Shown one piece after another: positions 33,382-45,300 of a stretch of DNA of 64,000 nt. Origin of the DNA: Saksenaea vasiformis B4078 (lineage: Eukaryota > Mucoromycota > Mucoromycetes > Mucorales > Saksenaeaceae); contig JNDT01001931.1 of assembly GCA_000697055.1 (NCBI GenBank), positions 1 through 64,000 on the forward strand, in the 5' to 3' direction. Made by a program: the position numbers and the translations under genes. Position 1 is the stretch's first letter. Every line of letters begins with the position of its first letter. The notes under the pieces were generated by a model. That model searched no databases, had not been told where the DNA came from, and saw only the letters and a list, made by a program, of their open reading frames with translations.

Positions 33382-33550
33382 AATAATGGCACAGTCGAGT
33401 TTATGGACTACATCGTTGATCAGGAGCGATCTGCTCTTAAAACGCTTGGTCCTCATGCTCTGCAGCGACAAAAGAAACATACAGAGAAATCTCGAACTAA
33501 CGGTATGAGAGCGGAGTATAACCTCTCACTGAATTTCAGCCCATGAAAAG
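33382..33550 (+). pseudogene. Coding-like fragment, unidentified
   Basis: A plus-strand frame reading 'VEFMDYIVDQERSALKTLG' and 'ALQRQKKHTEKSRTN' can be joined over a 38-nt GT..AG intron to a short exon ending in TAG at about 33550. No start codon or upstream exon was found. It may be the tail of a transposon or repetitive-family gene. Confidence 0.3.
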
Positions 33551-34896
33551 AGATAGTCCAGAGAAGATTAAGGAGCGACATAATTGCTTCACCAGTAGAA
33601 ACAAACGGACATATGCTTCATGAAGAATTGCACAATTATTGATGTGTCTGCCTTTCATGATAATATGAAGCGCACATAAGCTTAGTCCAACAACGGTGTT
33701 CCTGCTGTTGTTACTACGCCCAACCACGAGAGCAAAGACAATCACTATATTAGACGGTATCTCCGCTCCAGTTCTAATCAGAGTTAGCTCGAGGATATCA
33801 AATCCAATAAGAGAAAGACCCACAGGAAATCTGAACTTCTGAGCAGCGGTACTACGACGGGCCACTATATTAGCTTTTGGAAAGGTAATTTGGGTGAAAT
33901 GAACAGCATTATCTTAGGAGTCATAACTTGCAAAACCGTGCACCCACGGAAACTGCCCTAAATCTTATCGATTTCTGGGCTGGAAACTTCTTACAGCCTC
34001 TAAGAATAAGGTATCGTCAATCTTGGCCGTCTGGTACATCTCTCTATCGCATGCCGTTACGTTGATTCAATATTCGTTACAGTTCCGAAGTTGGGATCTT
34101 GCCGCCTCTATGTGACACATCTTTTCCCCTGCCGAGGATGAGAGTTAAAGAGCTTCCAACCTGCTTGCGCGGCAGGAGTTTTGTGTGCGGCAACGCAGCG
34201 GGCGGACATTTGTGGGCGTCTTGCAGGTAAGAAAATCTTATTGTATCACAACATTCTTGCAACCAGAATTATTTGTATATAAGATCTGATTGTATGTGTT
34301 TATAAAGAGATATCGAAATATATAATACAATAAGAATGATAGTCTTTGACAATACTGTCAGCTATCCGAGCCGGGTACGATATAACTCAAGATACTTCTC
34401 TTATCGGTTTTCATAACTTGTGATTGTCCATCACTACTGTAATGACCTTTCGTACCGTGCTTGTCCAATAGATCCATTACATTACGATATATAAGGCAGA
34501 TAATTTTGATATATGTAGACGGTCGTAGTATTCATCCTATCGGAATATATCCCATAACCAAAAGACCGGGGTTAACATATTTCCGTTTACAGTAGTTTCT
34601 CCATATTGGAACGCTGGTTATGTCTTATCTCTAATCATGGAGACATCACCCAGGTCATCGAGAAGGTGGCGCTGCTACCGCAGTAATTACCATCCTATCA
34701 CCGAGAAGGACATTCACTTGGATCTGAATTCCGAAAAGACTGAACAAATATAAATAGGCAGAGAAATTCAACGAAATAAGATATCTAACAGTGTCAAAGG
34801 ATTTTATCTGTTTCCCTTCTGTTGAACTTATCCTAATACCACAATAAAGTTCCACTCACGTATCTGTTCGGTCATTAATTTTCTTACGTTTTTCAT
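33551..34896. other. Unassigned stretch
   Basis: A 109-codon minus-strand frame (33536-33865) is hydrophobic in part but not recognisable. The rest is AT-rich without a supported gene. Confidence 0.35.
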
Positions 34897-35480
34897 CTAA
34901 CTTTTCCCTCCGGATGTAGGAGCTGCTTCCAGCCTTTTGATCGATATATCCGTCACTCCAGCCTCAGATACGGCACCAATGTAGTGGCCGCAATTCCCTC
35001 CGTTTGGTACAGTACCCTCCGCTGCCGTCCCCTTCGAAGAATGACCAAAATTTTTTTGTGTATACAACCTGAAATCAGCTTCATCAATAAGGACGAAATT
35101 CTTAGTGAAGTCCAAGTCTTGCATCTTTCCCCTATTCTGTAACTTTCTCTTTTCGCAAGAAGCTTTTCCAGCTTTTTCAGAGTTATATGGCATTTACTGA
35201 CTAGATGTCTATGCAACACTGATTCTGCTACCGTTAAGTCTTCAAAGGTCTCACATAAGCTCCTTTCTATATCATCAGTATAACAGCGGGATTTCTGTCG
35301 ATATAATCTACAAGATACTGGAAGTGCGCTTCAGTCAGCGTCCCATAATATCTAGTACGAGAATTTCTCTGAGCAGCAGGGAGCCACTGTTCTTCATCCC
35401 GGTTGTATGTTTCATATAACGTTGAGCGGTTCGCACATTTATACCTGTGATAAGCGCTGCTTCCTTTGCTGTTCGTCATT
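34897..35480 (-). pseudogene. Degenerate Tc1-like DDE transposase fragment
   Basis: Read on the minus strand, a helix-turn-helix part ('LTEAHFQYLVDYIDRNPAV', near 35300) is followed by 'CHITLKKLEKLLAKRESYR' and, in another frame, 'LDFTKNFVLIDEADFRLYTQ' (near 35090), where the Asp-Glu-Ala segment is the region of the first catalytic Asp, then 'AVSEAGVTDISIKR'. Frameshifts separate the pieces and the last third is missing. It looks like the same broad transposase group as the tail at 12365-12541. Confidence 0.65.
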
Positions 35481-36150
35481 CTTCAATCACCAAATCAAAC
35501 AGCTTTTCGATTTGCTGTGGGGTGTATTTTCTATATGAATCTCTGGTTCTAGCATCGTGCTCACGAGGCACACATGGCCTGTTTGGAAAGCGGACACTGT
35601 TAAACTTTCATCTCTAGTTGTCACCAGCAAATAATGAGGCATCTACCAACCTATGTATTGCATAAAGTTGGTGTTCACATGACTATCTCCTTCTCCCCAT
35701 CTTTCAATCAAAACGGCTGGATTTGAACGGGACAGTTCTGCCCATATATCTTGTATCATCCTCAGACATATCAACGAGGTGACATCATTTGCATTCGATG
35801 GAGCGCCATCAGCCTTCATGTGTTCACGTAGATCGTTCATATCGAAGAAGTAAAAGATGAGCACCCTTCTCTTTGCAAATTGCGGAGTTCATACAACGCA
35901 AATTACTAGCATCACGGGTTTCGCATCCTCACCAGATACGTCGTCAATTACTTAGCGCGATTTAAGTAGAGCGAGCGACACAAATCTAGACCATACTGCG
36001 GTGAGATTTCGTCGCTTTTGCACCGCTGGTATGCAAGCTCCTGCAATCGAAGTCTCGTAGATAAGGGATGCGTAAGTTATACTTTGATGGTTTTTCAGAA
36101 AAATTGCCGACTGATTGATCTGTTCACTTGACGAGATGAGGTTTCCAAGT
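35481..36150. other. Unassigned stretch
   Basis: A 73-codon minus-strand frame at 35643-35864 contains 'DIWAELSRSNPAVLIERWGE', which has the feel of repetitive-family genes in this genome, but no model can be built. Confidence 0.3.
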
Positions 36151-36311
36151 AACCGCTTAGGAGGAGCGAAGGCTAGCATTACCTTTCGGCAACCGGACGG
36201 TATGCTTAAGTGTGTCAAAGAAGTATGCGTAGTCTCAGCGGAACAGCCTTGATGACTTGGAGGTATCCCCAATACCCCGACAATAGCTGTTGAATAGACA
36301 GTGACCACTTG
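36151..36311 (+). repeat. Tandem repeat of about 191-bp period, unit 1
   Basis: Begins AACCGCTTAGGAGGAGCGAA and ends near CAGTGACCACTTG. The unit aligns with 36342-36503 with scattered substitutions; the longest identical core is the CCCCAATACCCCGACAATAG block near the end. Confidence 0.8.
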
Positions 36312-36341
36312 GATGGTATTCCGCTTCGATGACTTTGCAGG

Positions 36342-36503
36342 AACCGCCTAGGAGAAGCGAGGCCTAGCCTTGCTTTTCGACAACCGGACGGCATGCTTGA
36401 GGGTTATCAAAAAAGCATGTATAGTCTCGGCGGTCCAGTCTTGATGACTTAGAGGTGTCCCCAATACCCCGACAATAGCTGTTGACTAGACAGTGGCCAC
36501 TTG
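36342..36503 (+). repeat. Tandem repeat of about 191-bp period, unit 2
   Basis: Second, diverged unit of the duplication. Minus-strand frames through both units share a 'TVYSTAIVGVLG' stretch, but no known protein is recognised. Confidence 0.8.
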
Positions 36504-36634
36504 ACTGATATTGTCCTGCATTTCCAGATATTATGACGTACAGAACAAACGAACATGTCAACCGCTTTCTGGTAAGGCTATCTTTCATGAATAAGAACTT
36601 GCTATAACGCTTGATCATATGCTGACAACTGTTG

Positions 36635-36898
36635 GAGCATGGTCGTGTCTCATCGAAATGTCCAAAAGTTTAGTAAATGCTGCATGTTCGCACATCACAC
36701 GTCATTTCTTTCAAACGACCCCTTCTAAATAAAACGAGTGCGTCCTCTTTAGAAGCGTTTATGCTATCGTGCAGCAGCGATCATTTCAATCAATCATATT
36801 TCTTAGAACATCGGCGGCAGCTCAAACGTTGCATATTTATTCGTCATCTTTTGATTCGGAAAACAATCTCATATCTACAACACTTCTGGACATCCGCC
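36635..36898 (+). mobile_element. Short inverted-repeat element, copy B
   Basis: 264 bp, closely matching copy A at 9609-9869. Left flank GTTG and right flank GTTC fit a 4-bp target duplication with one change. Inverted similarity near the termini is clearer than in copy A: AATGTCCAAAAGTTTAG at the left against the reverse complement of ACACTTCTGGACAT at the right. A frame starting 'MLHVRTSHVISFKRPLL' stays open across the whole element and beyond; in copy A the same frame has a stop. Confidence 0.75.
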
Positions 36899-38851
36899 GT
36901 TCGTCAGTGTCCCTGTTTTGCGTGCAAGTCCCAAGTTAGATCTCAATGCGTATCAACATGCTGCTTTCAATGTCCCTGTGATGGAAGCAAACTTGCGTTT
37001 CCCTTCACGATTTAAGCAGTAGCTGTCATATCCTGTCCTATGTCTCTATATTTTTAATGTTTACAAGCACATTTTGGTTTTAACTGTTTAAAATAAGTAT
37101 TTATCATGTCCATGATGCCCATATCGTGAGTTTCCAGCTCATTAGAACAATTGTACACCCATAAATAAATCCTTAGAACATGTTTCATCAAATAATGCCC
37201 TTGCGCTGGGGCGCTTCCCTGCCACTAAGCATTGAGCAAGTGTTACGTCGACCATCATAATTGATTTATCAGGGTCGTTGTCATCTGGAGAATCTAGCAT
37301 ATCAAAAAGCATGAAGGGCAAGCGAGGCTATGAGTACTGTTGGATAATTGCTATTCCCTTTATCTTTCTATTCTGATTTAGTCAACACTATTGCTGGCGT
37401 ACCTTGAGCGCGCTTGCTGTGGAAGAAGCATAAAGTACCTTTTCACCGCTCCAGCCTCTATATGTGCATATATATAGCAATACTTTTGGACAACACTATG
37501 GAAAAAGTTTACCTGTATATGGAGAGAAATACAGACAGCTGTGAGATATATCGATTTCAAGCATATTCCTCCTAATAATCCGCCATCGCAACGAGGAAAC
37601 ACGGAGAGATACGCGTAAATACCGAGTCTGTCTCAACAGCTGTCATTGACGAGTGAGATATATAAGTGAGAGACTTCGCGCATGGTCAATTCTAAGTAAT
37701 TGCATTTTTTCATAGATCGTAGTATGTTTAGTGAAAACGAGAACAGGATAATGCAGAGAAATACAGCGAGGATACCGAGAGCTGATGTGGAAATATCGAT
37801 ACATGACGGGCAAACCTTGAGAAATACGAACTAATGTAAACAAATTCCAGACTTTGCACCAGGGGAAAAGTGCCTGAAATAGGTATATTGATCACTGTTT
37901 TCTCCGTTGATTTTTCCCATAGTGCTAGTGGCTAGTCCTCAGTCACCTTAGTAACGGTGTGGAGGTTGTCGTAAAAAATCTCCTAGTGGGTCTTTGGTTC
38001 CTGGGTAAGTTCCGGTATATCATCTGATGATTATTTGAGACTTTATTTAATAGCGGTAAATGGTTCGTTATTTAGTATATCTACTCCGGCTCTGTCTCAA
38101 AGGGAGTAAATAGAAAAGAAGCTTGTTAGTAAAGAGAACAAAGGGAAACACAAAAAATCAGGTCTAAGGTGACAACGAAAAAGGAAAAATGAGAGAAGAT
38201 GAAAGACAGAATAAAGAACCCGTACCAAAAGAAAGAGAGAAGAAAGTAAAATTAAGAAAAGAAGGATATGGAGGTCGTTGAGGACGGGAATTCAAAAGAA
38301 GTGCTCGTAGCGATGCCTGACGAGGGGATTGTAAGTGAAGGTTCCAGCTATAGTAGGAGACCGTTAGTAATGACACAACGTGGAATTATTCATGCGCATG
38401 ACAGAGAGCATCATTTTGCAACAGGGTATCGAAGAGCTTTCGCGACGGACGCTATCAATATGTAATTTGGCGTCGCTGGCTGGGATAAGTAACTGGGCTT
38501 TTGTTCAGTACGAAAAAGATTGGATCCAGGATCACGATTGGAAAACGAAGGCGCTGATCGGAGGCGGAGCAGAGGGCGACATGCTGGCGGCTAAAGGCAT
38601 ATATCACTCAGATTTCATAGAAGCAGTATCTAATTCGAAACTCACCTTTCGGGCCACAACTTGCACAGCCGCACAGACATACAGTAGCCGCTCGGTTAGT
38701 GACTATTCACAAAATGAATATATCACACTTATGGAATACTGATTTTGGGAACCATTTTGGTAGGCGGTAAATTATTCCAAAAATTCGTTATTCGAATGAT
38801 GAATAATTTCTCCAAAAAATATTCTGCTAGTGAGCGGGTGGCTTGTCCCTT
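36899..38851. other. Unassigned stretch
   Basis: Mostly without supported genes. A 120-codon plus-strand frame at 38380-38742 ('ISNWAFVQYEKDWIQDHDW', 'KALIGGGAEGDMLAAKG') has reasonable codon content and may be an exon of a repetitive-family gene, but I cannot identify it. Confidence 0.35.
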
Positions 38852-39411
38852 TTATTTTTGAAAATATCTATCTATTGTGCTTTGTTTTAACGAATGATGA
38901 TATTCTGCTTCTAAGCGAGCTACTTTCAGCTTCAGTAAATGGTCCAACTGAAGGTCTAGGTCATCACTCATCTCCAGGGCTGCACGGGCGTGTTCGAGGA
39001 CTTTCAATTTCTCTGATGGCGGCAAATGAAACAGATTTGAAAATTCGGCTTTTTCTATATAGAAAATTGGCAGGCGGTGTGATCCATCCGCATTGGCTGC
39101 AAAAACAAGTGTAATACCGCGCTTGTCAGCCTTGACACCAGGAATAGATCGATCTGCAATGGTTTTGACGGGTGCCATGCTGTAATTAAGGCCAGTCTCA
39201 TCGAGGTTATAGATCGAAGACAATGGATACGTCTTGATCTTTTCACGAATCTGCGATAGTTGATCTTGGACTTGCTGGGAATTAACATTTACGGAAGCTG
39301 CTTCACCATGCATGGCGTAAGCTTGAAAATTGTGCCTCTTCATGAATTTTGTCATCCACCCGTCCGAAAACTTGATCTTGTTTACACATCCCATTTTCTT
39401 CGAAAAATAAA
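38852..39411 (-). pseudogene. Tigger/pogo-like transposase with its catalytic core deleted
   Basis: The minus-strand frame holds the end of the CENP-B-type DNA-binding region ('FSDGWMTKFMKRHNFQAYAM', then 'HGEAASV') and the start of the DDE domain ('SIYNLDETGLNYSMAP', containing the first catalytic Asp, and 'GITLVFAANADGSHRLPIF'). It then jumps straight to a typical C-terminal tail with 'LLKLKVARLEAEYHH' and 'QSTIDRYFQK' and a stop at 38852. The region that should carry the second and third catalytic acidic residues is missing without breaking the frame. The N-terminal part upstream of 39411 is frameshifted. Confidence 0.8.
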
Positions 39412-39820
39412 TGGCCTCTTGTCTAAAGAAACTTTTGATTTGATGAGTTTGGCAGCATTCAAATACAGACTATATTTCCAAAATGGGTAACTCGAGAGAC
39501 TTTTCACTTAGAGAATATATTCAGTTTAAGAATAAAAAATTTGTCCACGAATTATATTCTTTAACCGAGCGGCTACTGTAGAAACCAAGTCTTATCGATT
39601 TCCGAGCTGGGAAATTTGGTATCATTTTATTCCAGAACGCTCGACAGCGCAGCGCGTGGTCCTTTTGTTTTGTTACACAGGTTAGACCATACGCTGCGAA
39701 CAAGAAAACACTTGCTGTCATAGCATGTATGTTGCTACGTTCATCTTTTCCCTATTCCCAAGCAATAATTTGAATTTGTCTGATACGTTTTCTTCATACA
39801 AAATCCAGATTCTTTCCTAG

Positions 39821-41510
39821 GTTTATACTGTAAGGACTACTTTAGTGTGCATCCAGCCAAGAATTGGAATTTTCCCAGCTTCCATGCCGTTTACGCTCCT
39901 CAGAAGAAGAGAAGAAGCGTTAGAAAAACGTTCAAACACGATTTGCAACTTATTGCCGACAACGACTCTACTCCGCCTGCTGTCCAAGCATATGTTACTG
40001 GTTTGCTTGTCGACCTACAATACAACGCAAGTCAAATCTTTTGAAGAGATCTAAATACACCGCTGACTTTTGCCTTGTAGGCTACAGAAAATCAGAGAGG
40101 CGTTGAGGTACATCAACATAACGGGGACATCGTAAATAGCATCGTCGGCACCAGTATTGGCACAAATGCTCGTGTAACCATCAATTCACAGGCATGTTGG
40201 TATTGCATCAATGTGTCATCTGTCTAATATCTTTCGTGCCCTACAATCAGTACGCAAAACGATTGCGAATGACTGGCCCAAATACAGCGCTGATGACTAC
40301 CAGCCAGAGTCACTTTGATCTTGTTGACTTAGGTGCGACCACGCATCAGCCGATCTGGAAAGTGAACGATGTCCCAGTCGCACCCCAATTCCGTAAATAT
40401 CAGGAGGCTGTATTGCATGAGGCAAGGCAGTATGGATTATACATGGAACGACAAGCCCAGCAACTTCTGTAGGTCAACCTTCTGCGAAATAAGCTAACCT
40501 CAAAATTGAACCTTTAGTGCCCTTTCACACATAATGTTGTTGAAACCCTTGCAAAACGACGCAAAAGCGGTTGCGATTTATGGTTCTGATCGCCTTGAGG
40601 CTATTCAACGTGATTACACCGAACAGTTCTACAAAGTTTCAGAGGTCAATTTCAGCAGCGAGCTTCGGAATACGCTGCTAGTGCTGAGCATGGCAATAAC
40701 CCTGTTGCGCGAAGGCAGAGCCAAGAATAACGACCGTGACATAGGAACTTAAGGATGGGGTGAAGACAAGAACAGAAGTACTGGAGAAAATCAACAGCAT
40801 TCGGAGCAATACCGACAACTTTACGTACAGAGTATTGTCGTTTGTGGCGAACTGGTAAATATAAATATTAGAGAACTTCTTGGCAATGGACAACTGACCA
40901 GCATGATAAGTGTGGAAAAACTTCGATGCCATCAATATAACGAGATGATCGGCGAAATGGAACTGACGACATCCATTCTTGATCCTATATTATCACCTAT
41001 GTTTCATGATCCGGACAACGATGCGATTTTTAAATGGTAATATCTAGCAAAAGGATGCAGACCTGTTTTAATCTCTATTCTTTTCCAGGACAAATACGAA
41101 AATTATCGAGGGAAACACGCTTGATGCATCGCGACCCGATTCCAACCTCATACTGTACAAGCAAAGCGGAGCGCTGTGCTCACTCGGTTTTGGGGAAGTC
41201 AAATCAGCGGAGCACTCCACCAACACAGCATTACTGGCTATCGACCTAGTACGTGTCACAGTGTTTGCAAAGCACGCGACTGATACGGCAGACGTTCGTT
41301 GCACGCTAGGGTTTCAAGCTGGCGGTCAGAAGACGATGCATACACATGGAGACAGCAAGTACTGATGTGAATGGTTACTAGGCACTTCCCTTGTGTTCTA
41401 CGTCTGCAAGCTACAGGATAATGGGGTTTACGTCTTTGGGGAGCTTGCGAGGATCAAGGCGCCCGACTCGTTTGCGACTCTTCCCGGGTTCGTCAGCTGT
41501 CTGTCGGATG
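39821..41510 (+). pseudogene. Lineage-specific repetitive-family gene, interrupted by a solo LTR
   Basis: Several exons can be followed: 'LYCKDYFSVHPAKNWNFPSF' from 39821, a GC-donor (GCAAGT) intron at about 40030-40076, 'ATENQRGVEVHQHNGDIVN', then 'YAKRLRMTGPNTALMTTSQ' from about 40250, and weaker pieces to 40900. Then 'PILSPMFHDPDNDAIFKW' is spliced over a 51-nt intron to 'SGALCSLGFGEVKSAE' and 'HATDTADVRCTLGFQAGG'. A last patch, 'FGELARIKAPDSFATLPGF', ends where the LTR begins. The Ser-Leu-Gly-Phe-Gly-Glu-Val-Lys block and the later Gly-Glu-Leu-Ala segment match, from memory, an expanded Mucorales family of unknown function. Frame problems near 40740 and 41360 and the LTR make it a likely pseudogene. 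Confidence 0.55.
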
Positions 41511-41903
41511 TGTGATATAGAAATTGAAAAGGTTTGTAGAAGAAAATCAATAAAAAGAATCAGACGGATAAATCCTTTGAGACTTGTGTTATATTGTTTA
41601 TTGTATATTAATCGACCCAGATTATATATCTTTTTACTGGCTCTTCTACAATAATAAAAATAACAGTGATCAGCAGTGCATGTTGAATAAGAGCTTTCGT
41701 TAAGATAGATTAAATGTCATGTTCGTTTAGAGTGATGATAGACATGATTGTCCTTCTGCTCTGATTACCATGACTGCATATTCGTGCATGCGGATCACCA
41801 TGTCAAAGTAAAATTAAAATACGATAATCCCTGCACAGCTGCATACAGCTGTGCGTAGTAATTTTGTGCAGAAGACATGATAACAAATACTCCATATATC
41901 ACA
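41511..41903 (-). mobile_element. Solo LTR, copy 2
   Basis: 393 bp, the reverse-complement counterpart of the LTR at 10291-10682 with few differences. It has the same ends (TGTGATATA on one side, TATATCACA on the other) and a 5-bp target duplication GGATG at 41506-41510 and 41904-41908. The paralogous unoccupied target is at 31654-31658. No internal genes remain. Confidence 0.9.
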
Positions 41904-42342
41904 GGATGTATATCGAGTCATCCATGTGTACTATAACTACTGCTTCCCGGGAAGTGCTATATATGCCAAACGTCCAACGCCTCCGTATTCAGTCTTCAAC
42001 GCTGTTTTTAAACAGTCAAGAGATAAAATACGTACATGTCCGGTACGATTTGTTATATGAACAAGTATGATGTATCAACTGATTGTGAAAGCGAACACAA
42101 ATCCGGTGGACCTCAGTGTCTATTAAGCGGACGATTACGGTAATTTCTATTGAAGTCGCAAGAAATTGCAAGCAGGTAACTTATTGCGTATGTAAAGTTT
42201 ATTTAGAGAAGTCTAAAGGTGTATTTGACAAGCAGTTCGTCTGCAACAATTATTTTCAAGCTGCGAATTACTTTTTAAACGACGACATAAATTTCAGAGC
42301 TACGACTTTTTAGAAAATAGCGTACCATTTCGGCAACTTGTA
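41904..42342. other. Intergenic: end of repetitive-family sequence and upstream region of SZT2
   Basis: The first 30 bp or so continue the repetitive-family sequence beyond the LTR; the rest has no supported feature and should include the SZT2 promoter. Confidence 0.4.
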
Positions 42343-45300
42343 ATGTCGCAGAATGTTGATCAAGCTTCAACTGATCAATGGCGTCTAAACGCTTCCAGAG
42401 GGGAAGCTGATGTACTGAGTACTACAGCCGCTAGTAATGAGCCGAAAGTAAGCTCATGCCATTGCAATCGTTGGCCTGACATTTCCATTTCTCAGCTGGT
42501 AGAAGCAAAGACAGCTGTGATACTTCTAAAAACTTCTCGCTTGACAACAAAGAATGAATATACTCAGTGGATGCTGAAGAATCTCTTCCAGCCGTTTATA
42601 AAAAAAGAGTGCGAGGTAGTCGAACCACGTGGCAAACCAGTTTGTTCTCAATTTGACAACTATTGCAGATCATGAATGTTCTTTATCTGTCACGAAGCCG
42701 ACGGCGAATATGGAAGCCAGAATATTTTGCTAATCAAGGTGCATACCTTTGCAAAAATACTTTAATAAGTTGTTGTAATCCTGTACAAAATAGGACCATC
42801 CGAACTATTACAGAATGCAGGGAATGTGCATGCTGCATCAGAAAACTCTCCAGTTTACGTAATTACCCCTAGAACGAGCATTATGACAATGAGCCAGGAG
42901 TACCGCTTTGTATATATCATTGATCTCAGCTCCAGTCTTGCAACCGTCGGCAACACGAAAGCTGACATCTTGCTTTCAGAGGTGTTTCAGACGTAAGTTG
43001 GGTGAAACAAAAGGTTATTTGGGTTTACATCGTGTAACCATGCTAATTTGACACAGCTTGCGTAACTCTCTCGAAGGAATTGTCCAACCATTCGCTTTAC
43101 AAGTATCTGCCAGTACTAAGATAGTGGTAAGGACTTAAATATCATAAATAGAAACGTCCTCAAAATATACGGTTATAGTTGCGGCCTTCACTCCGTCTTA
43201 CTGTTTTGGCCGATTGTTCCCAGTTCGCCTCCAATGTTAATGTCATTCCCGTCCTTATTTCTCATCCGACGATACGCGTCTTTGTGCAAAATGTCGTAAT
43301 AACCGCACAAAATATCGACCAAGTGATCAAGAAACTGCATAATGAATTTTTACTATTTCAAAAGGACACATCAAATTTCCGCAAATTATTGAAACAAAAA
43401 AGGCTTACAACCGAGTACGATTTGGATGTCGGTAGTGAAGCCCTGGACGCTACATCACTCCCATCAGAAGCAACAATCTCAGAACATGAAATGAAACAAG
43501 GATCAAGGCGTAGGGGTTATATAAATCAATCGGACAGCCAAAATAGCACACCAAACAGAGGAACATCACAGTCTACGGGAAATACACAAAAGCGAGATGA
43601 GACGTCCTATCATTCATCTAAAAAGGAAGTTTGGGGAATAGGGAAATCAGGAGCCAATCTTTCTCGGATTTTGCATGCAGGATACTTTGCGCTGAAATTA
43701 CTTCCATCACAAGGAAGAGCAGAAGTCATGCTAATTACAGACGGAGCAATGAAATCAAACGTTCATGACAACACATTTGTTCGACAGTTTGCAGAAGAAG
43801 ATATTACATGCCATATCGTGCAAATTGGCTACCGTCGAAGTTTCGTCGCTGGCAGAAATTTTGGCTTTGTGCCCGACATAGAAATTCTACGTTTTCTTTC
43901 GCGCGCCACTGGAGGTAGCTTTATGTATTCAGAACAATGTAAAGCAGCTAGCGAGGCATTGTCGCGCCCCACTACGACCAACGGCAATATGACACATGAT
44001 TCAAACGCGGAACCTGAACATCTCGCATTGATATCGAGCACTGATACAAGTGTAGCACCACCCAACGTGTATCACCGGAATCTGCTTTTTAGAGAAACTT
44101 TCCTTTCAAAACACCCGTCTGAAGCTCGTCTACAAACGACAGAGAATAGTGATCCAAACGGCTCTCAGGAAATTGCAGGTGTTACAAATTTGGAAGTTGG
44201 TAGAGAGCCCAGAGCAATGTACAATTTCCCTTGGGATCCGGATGCAAGGCCACCGGAAGATGAACTACGTCTATTAAAATATCGAGAATATCCTCTACCG
44301 GCCGAATTCTCTCATATAATCGCTGCCAGAGCCAGAGAAGGCTTTTCGCTACAATCGGTAACATTCGATGATGGGGCAGGCGTGCGGAAAACAGATTCCG
44401 GCATACGCAACTTGGAGGCGCCAGACTTTGGAGCTGTTAGAAAAGAAAGGATCCAACTGACGCTGGTACTTCATTGGCAACCTAACGTGACGATTGAATA
44501 TCGAATACGTGCTACGTGGCTTCCTACAGTCATCGGGATCCCAAGTCAGCTAAAAAACGAAAAGCTGTTACTGTCCAGCGGGATATTTGCTCGGGCAAAA
44601 GCTCCGAGGGCCGAAATCTATGTAAGAACAGATACAGGGTTTGCACATATGCTCCAGAATTGGGATGCACTTCGGCGACGGGCGCAGATGATGGGCGTAG
44701 TGACGGGTTCCATTTACTTTGGCGAGGCCTATACCCTGCCGACGTATGCAAAAATCGAGAAGCTGAAGACCTATCTTATTGATATATTTGAAGGAGACGA
44801 ACTGTTGAAGACTGTGATTGGCTTCAACAGCAAGTTTCTTTTAAGTCGTAGTACAGCAGACCTATCGACTGGATCGGAATTGTCACAAAGCTCGGAAGAT
44901 GATGAGAAAGTCGCGTTTGTGGATGCCTTTCGAGATCTCTGGGAGAAGATAAATGCAGCAGAGTTCCGGGCTCGTACGCGGTGTTGGTATGATTACGAAT
45001 GCCTTGATATGCTCATTGGCGACGTATCTCCATACATGTCTCCAAAACTGATATCTATGTACAATCAAGATTTTGTATCGAATGTGGAAACGGAAATCAG
45101 CACCACGATTGATCAAGTGAGGAACATCTTAGGTACATGGAGCGATTTCGAAGGTGAAGATGGCACATTTGTCAGATTCATCCATCGTTTCGTGGTCAGT
45201 CCAATGACAATTGACGAGAGCGGTAAAGACTATTTTTCATCCAGCCTTGGATTTCCTGCATCATTTTGCGAGCTACGAATACGAAGGGAATATGGTAGAC

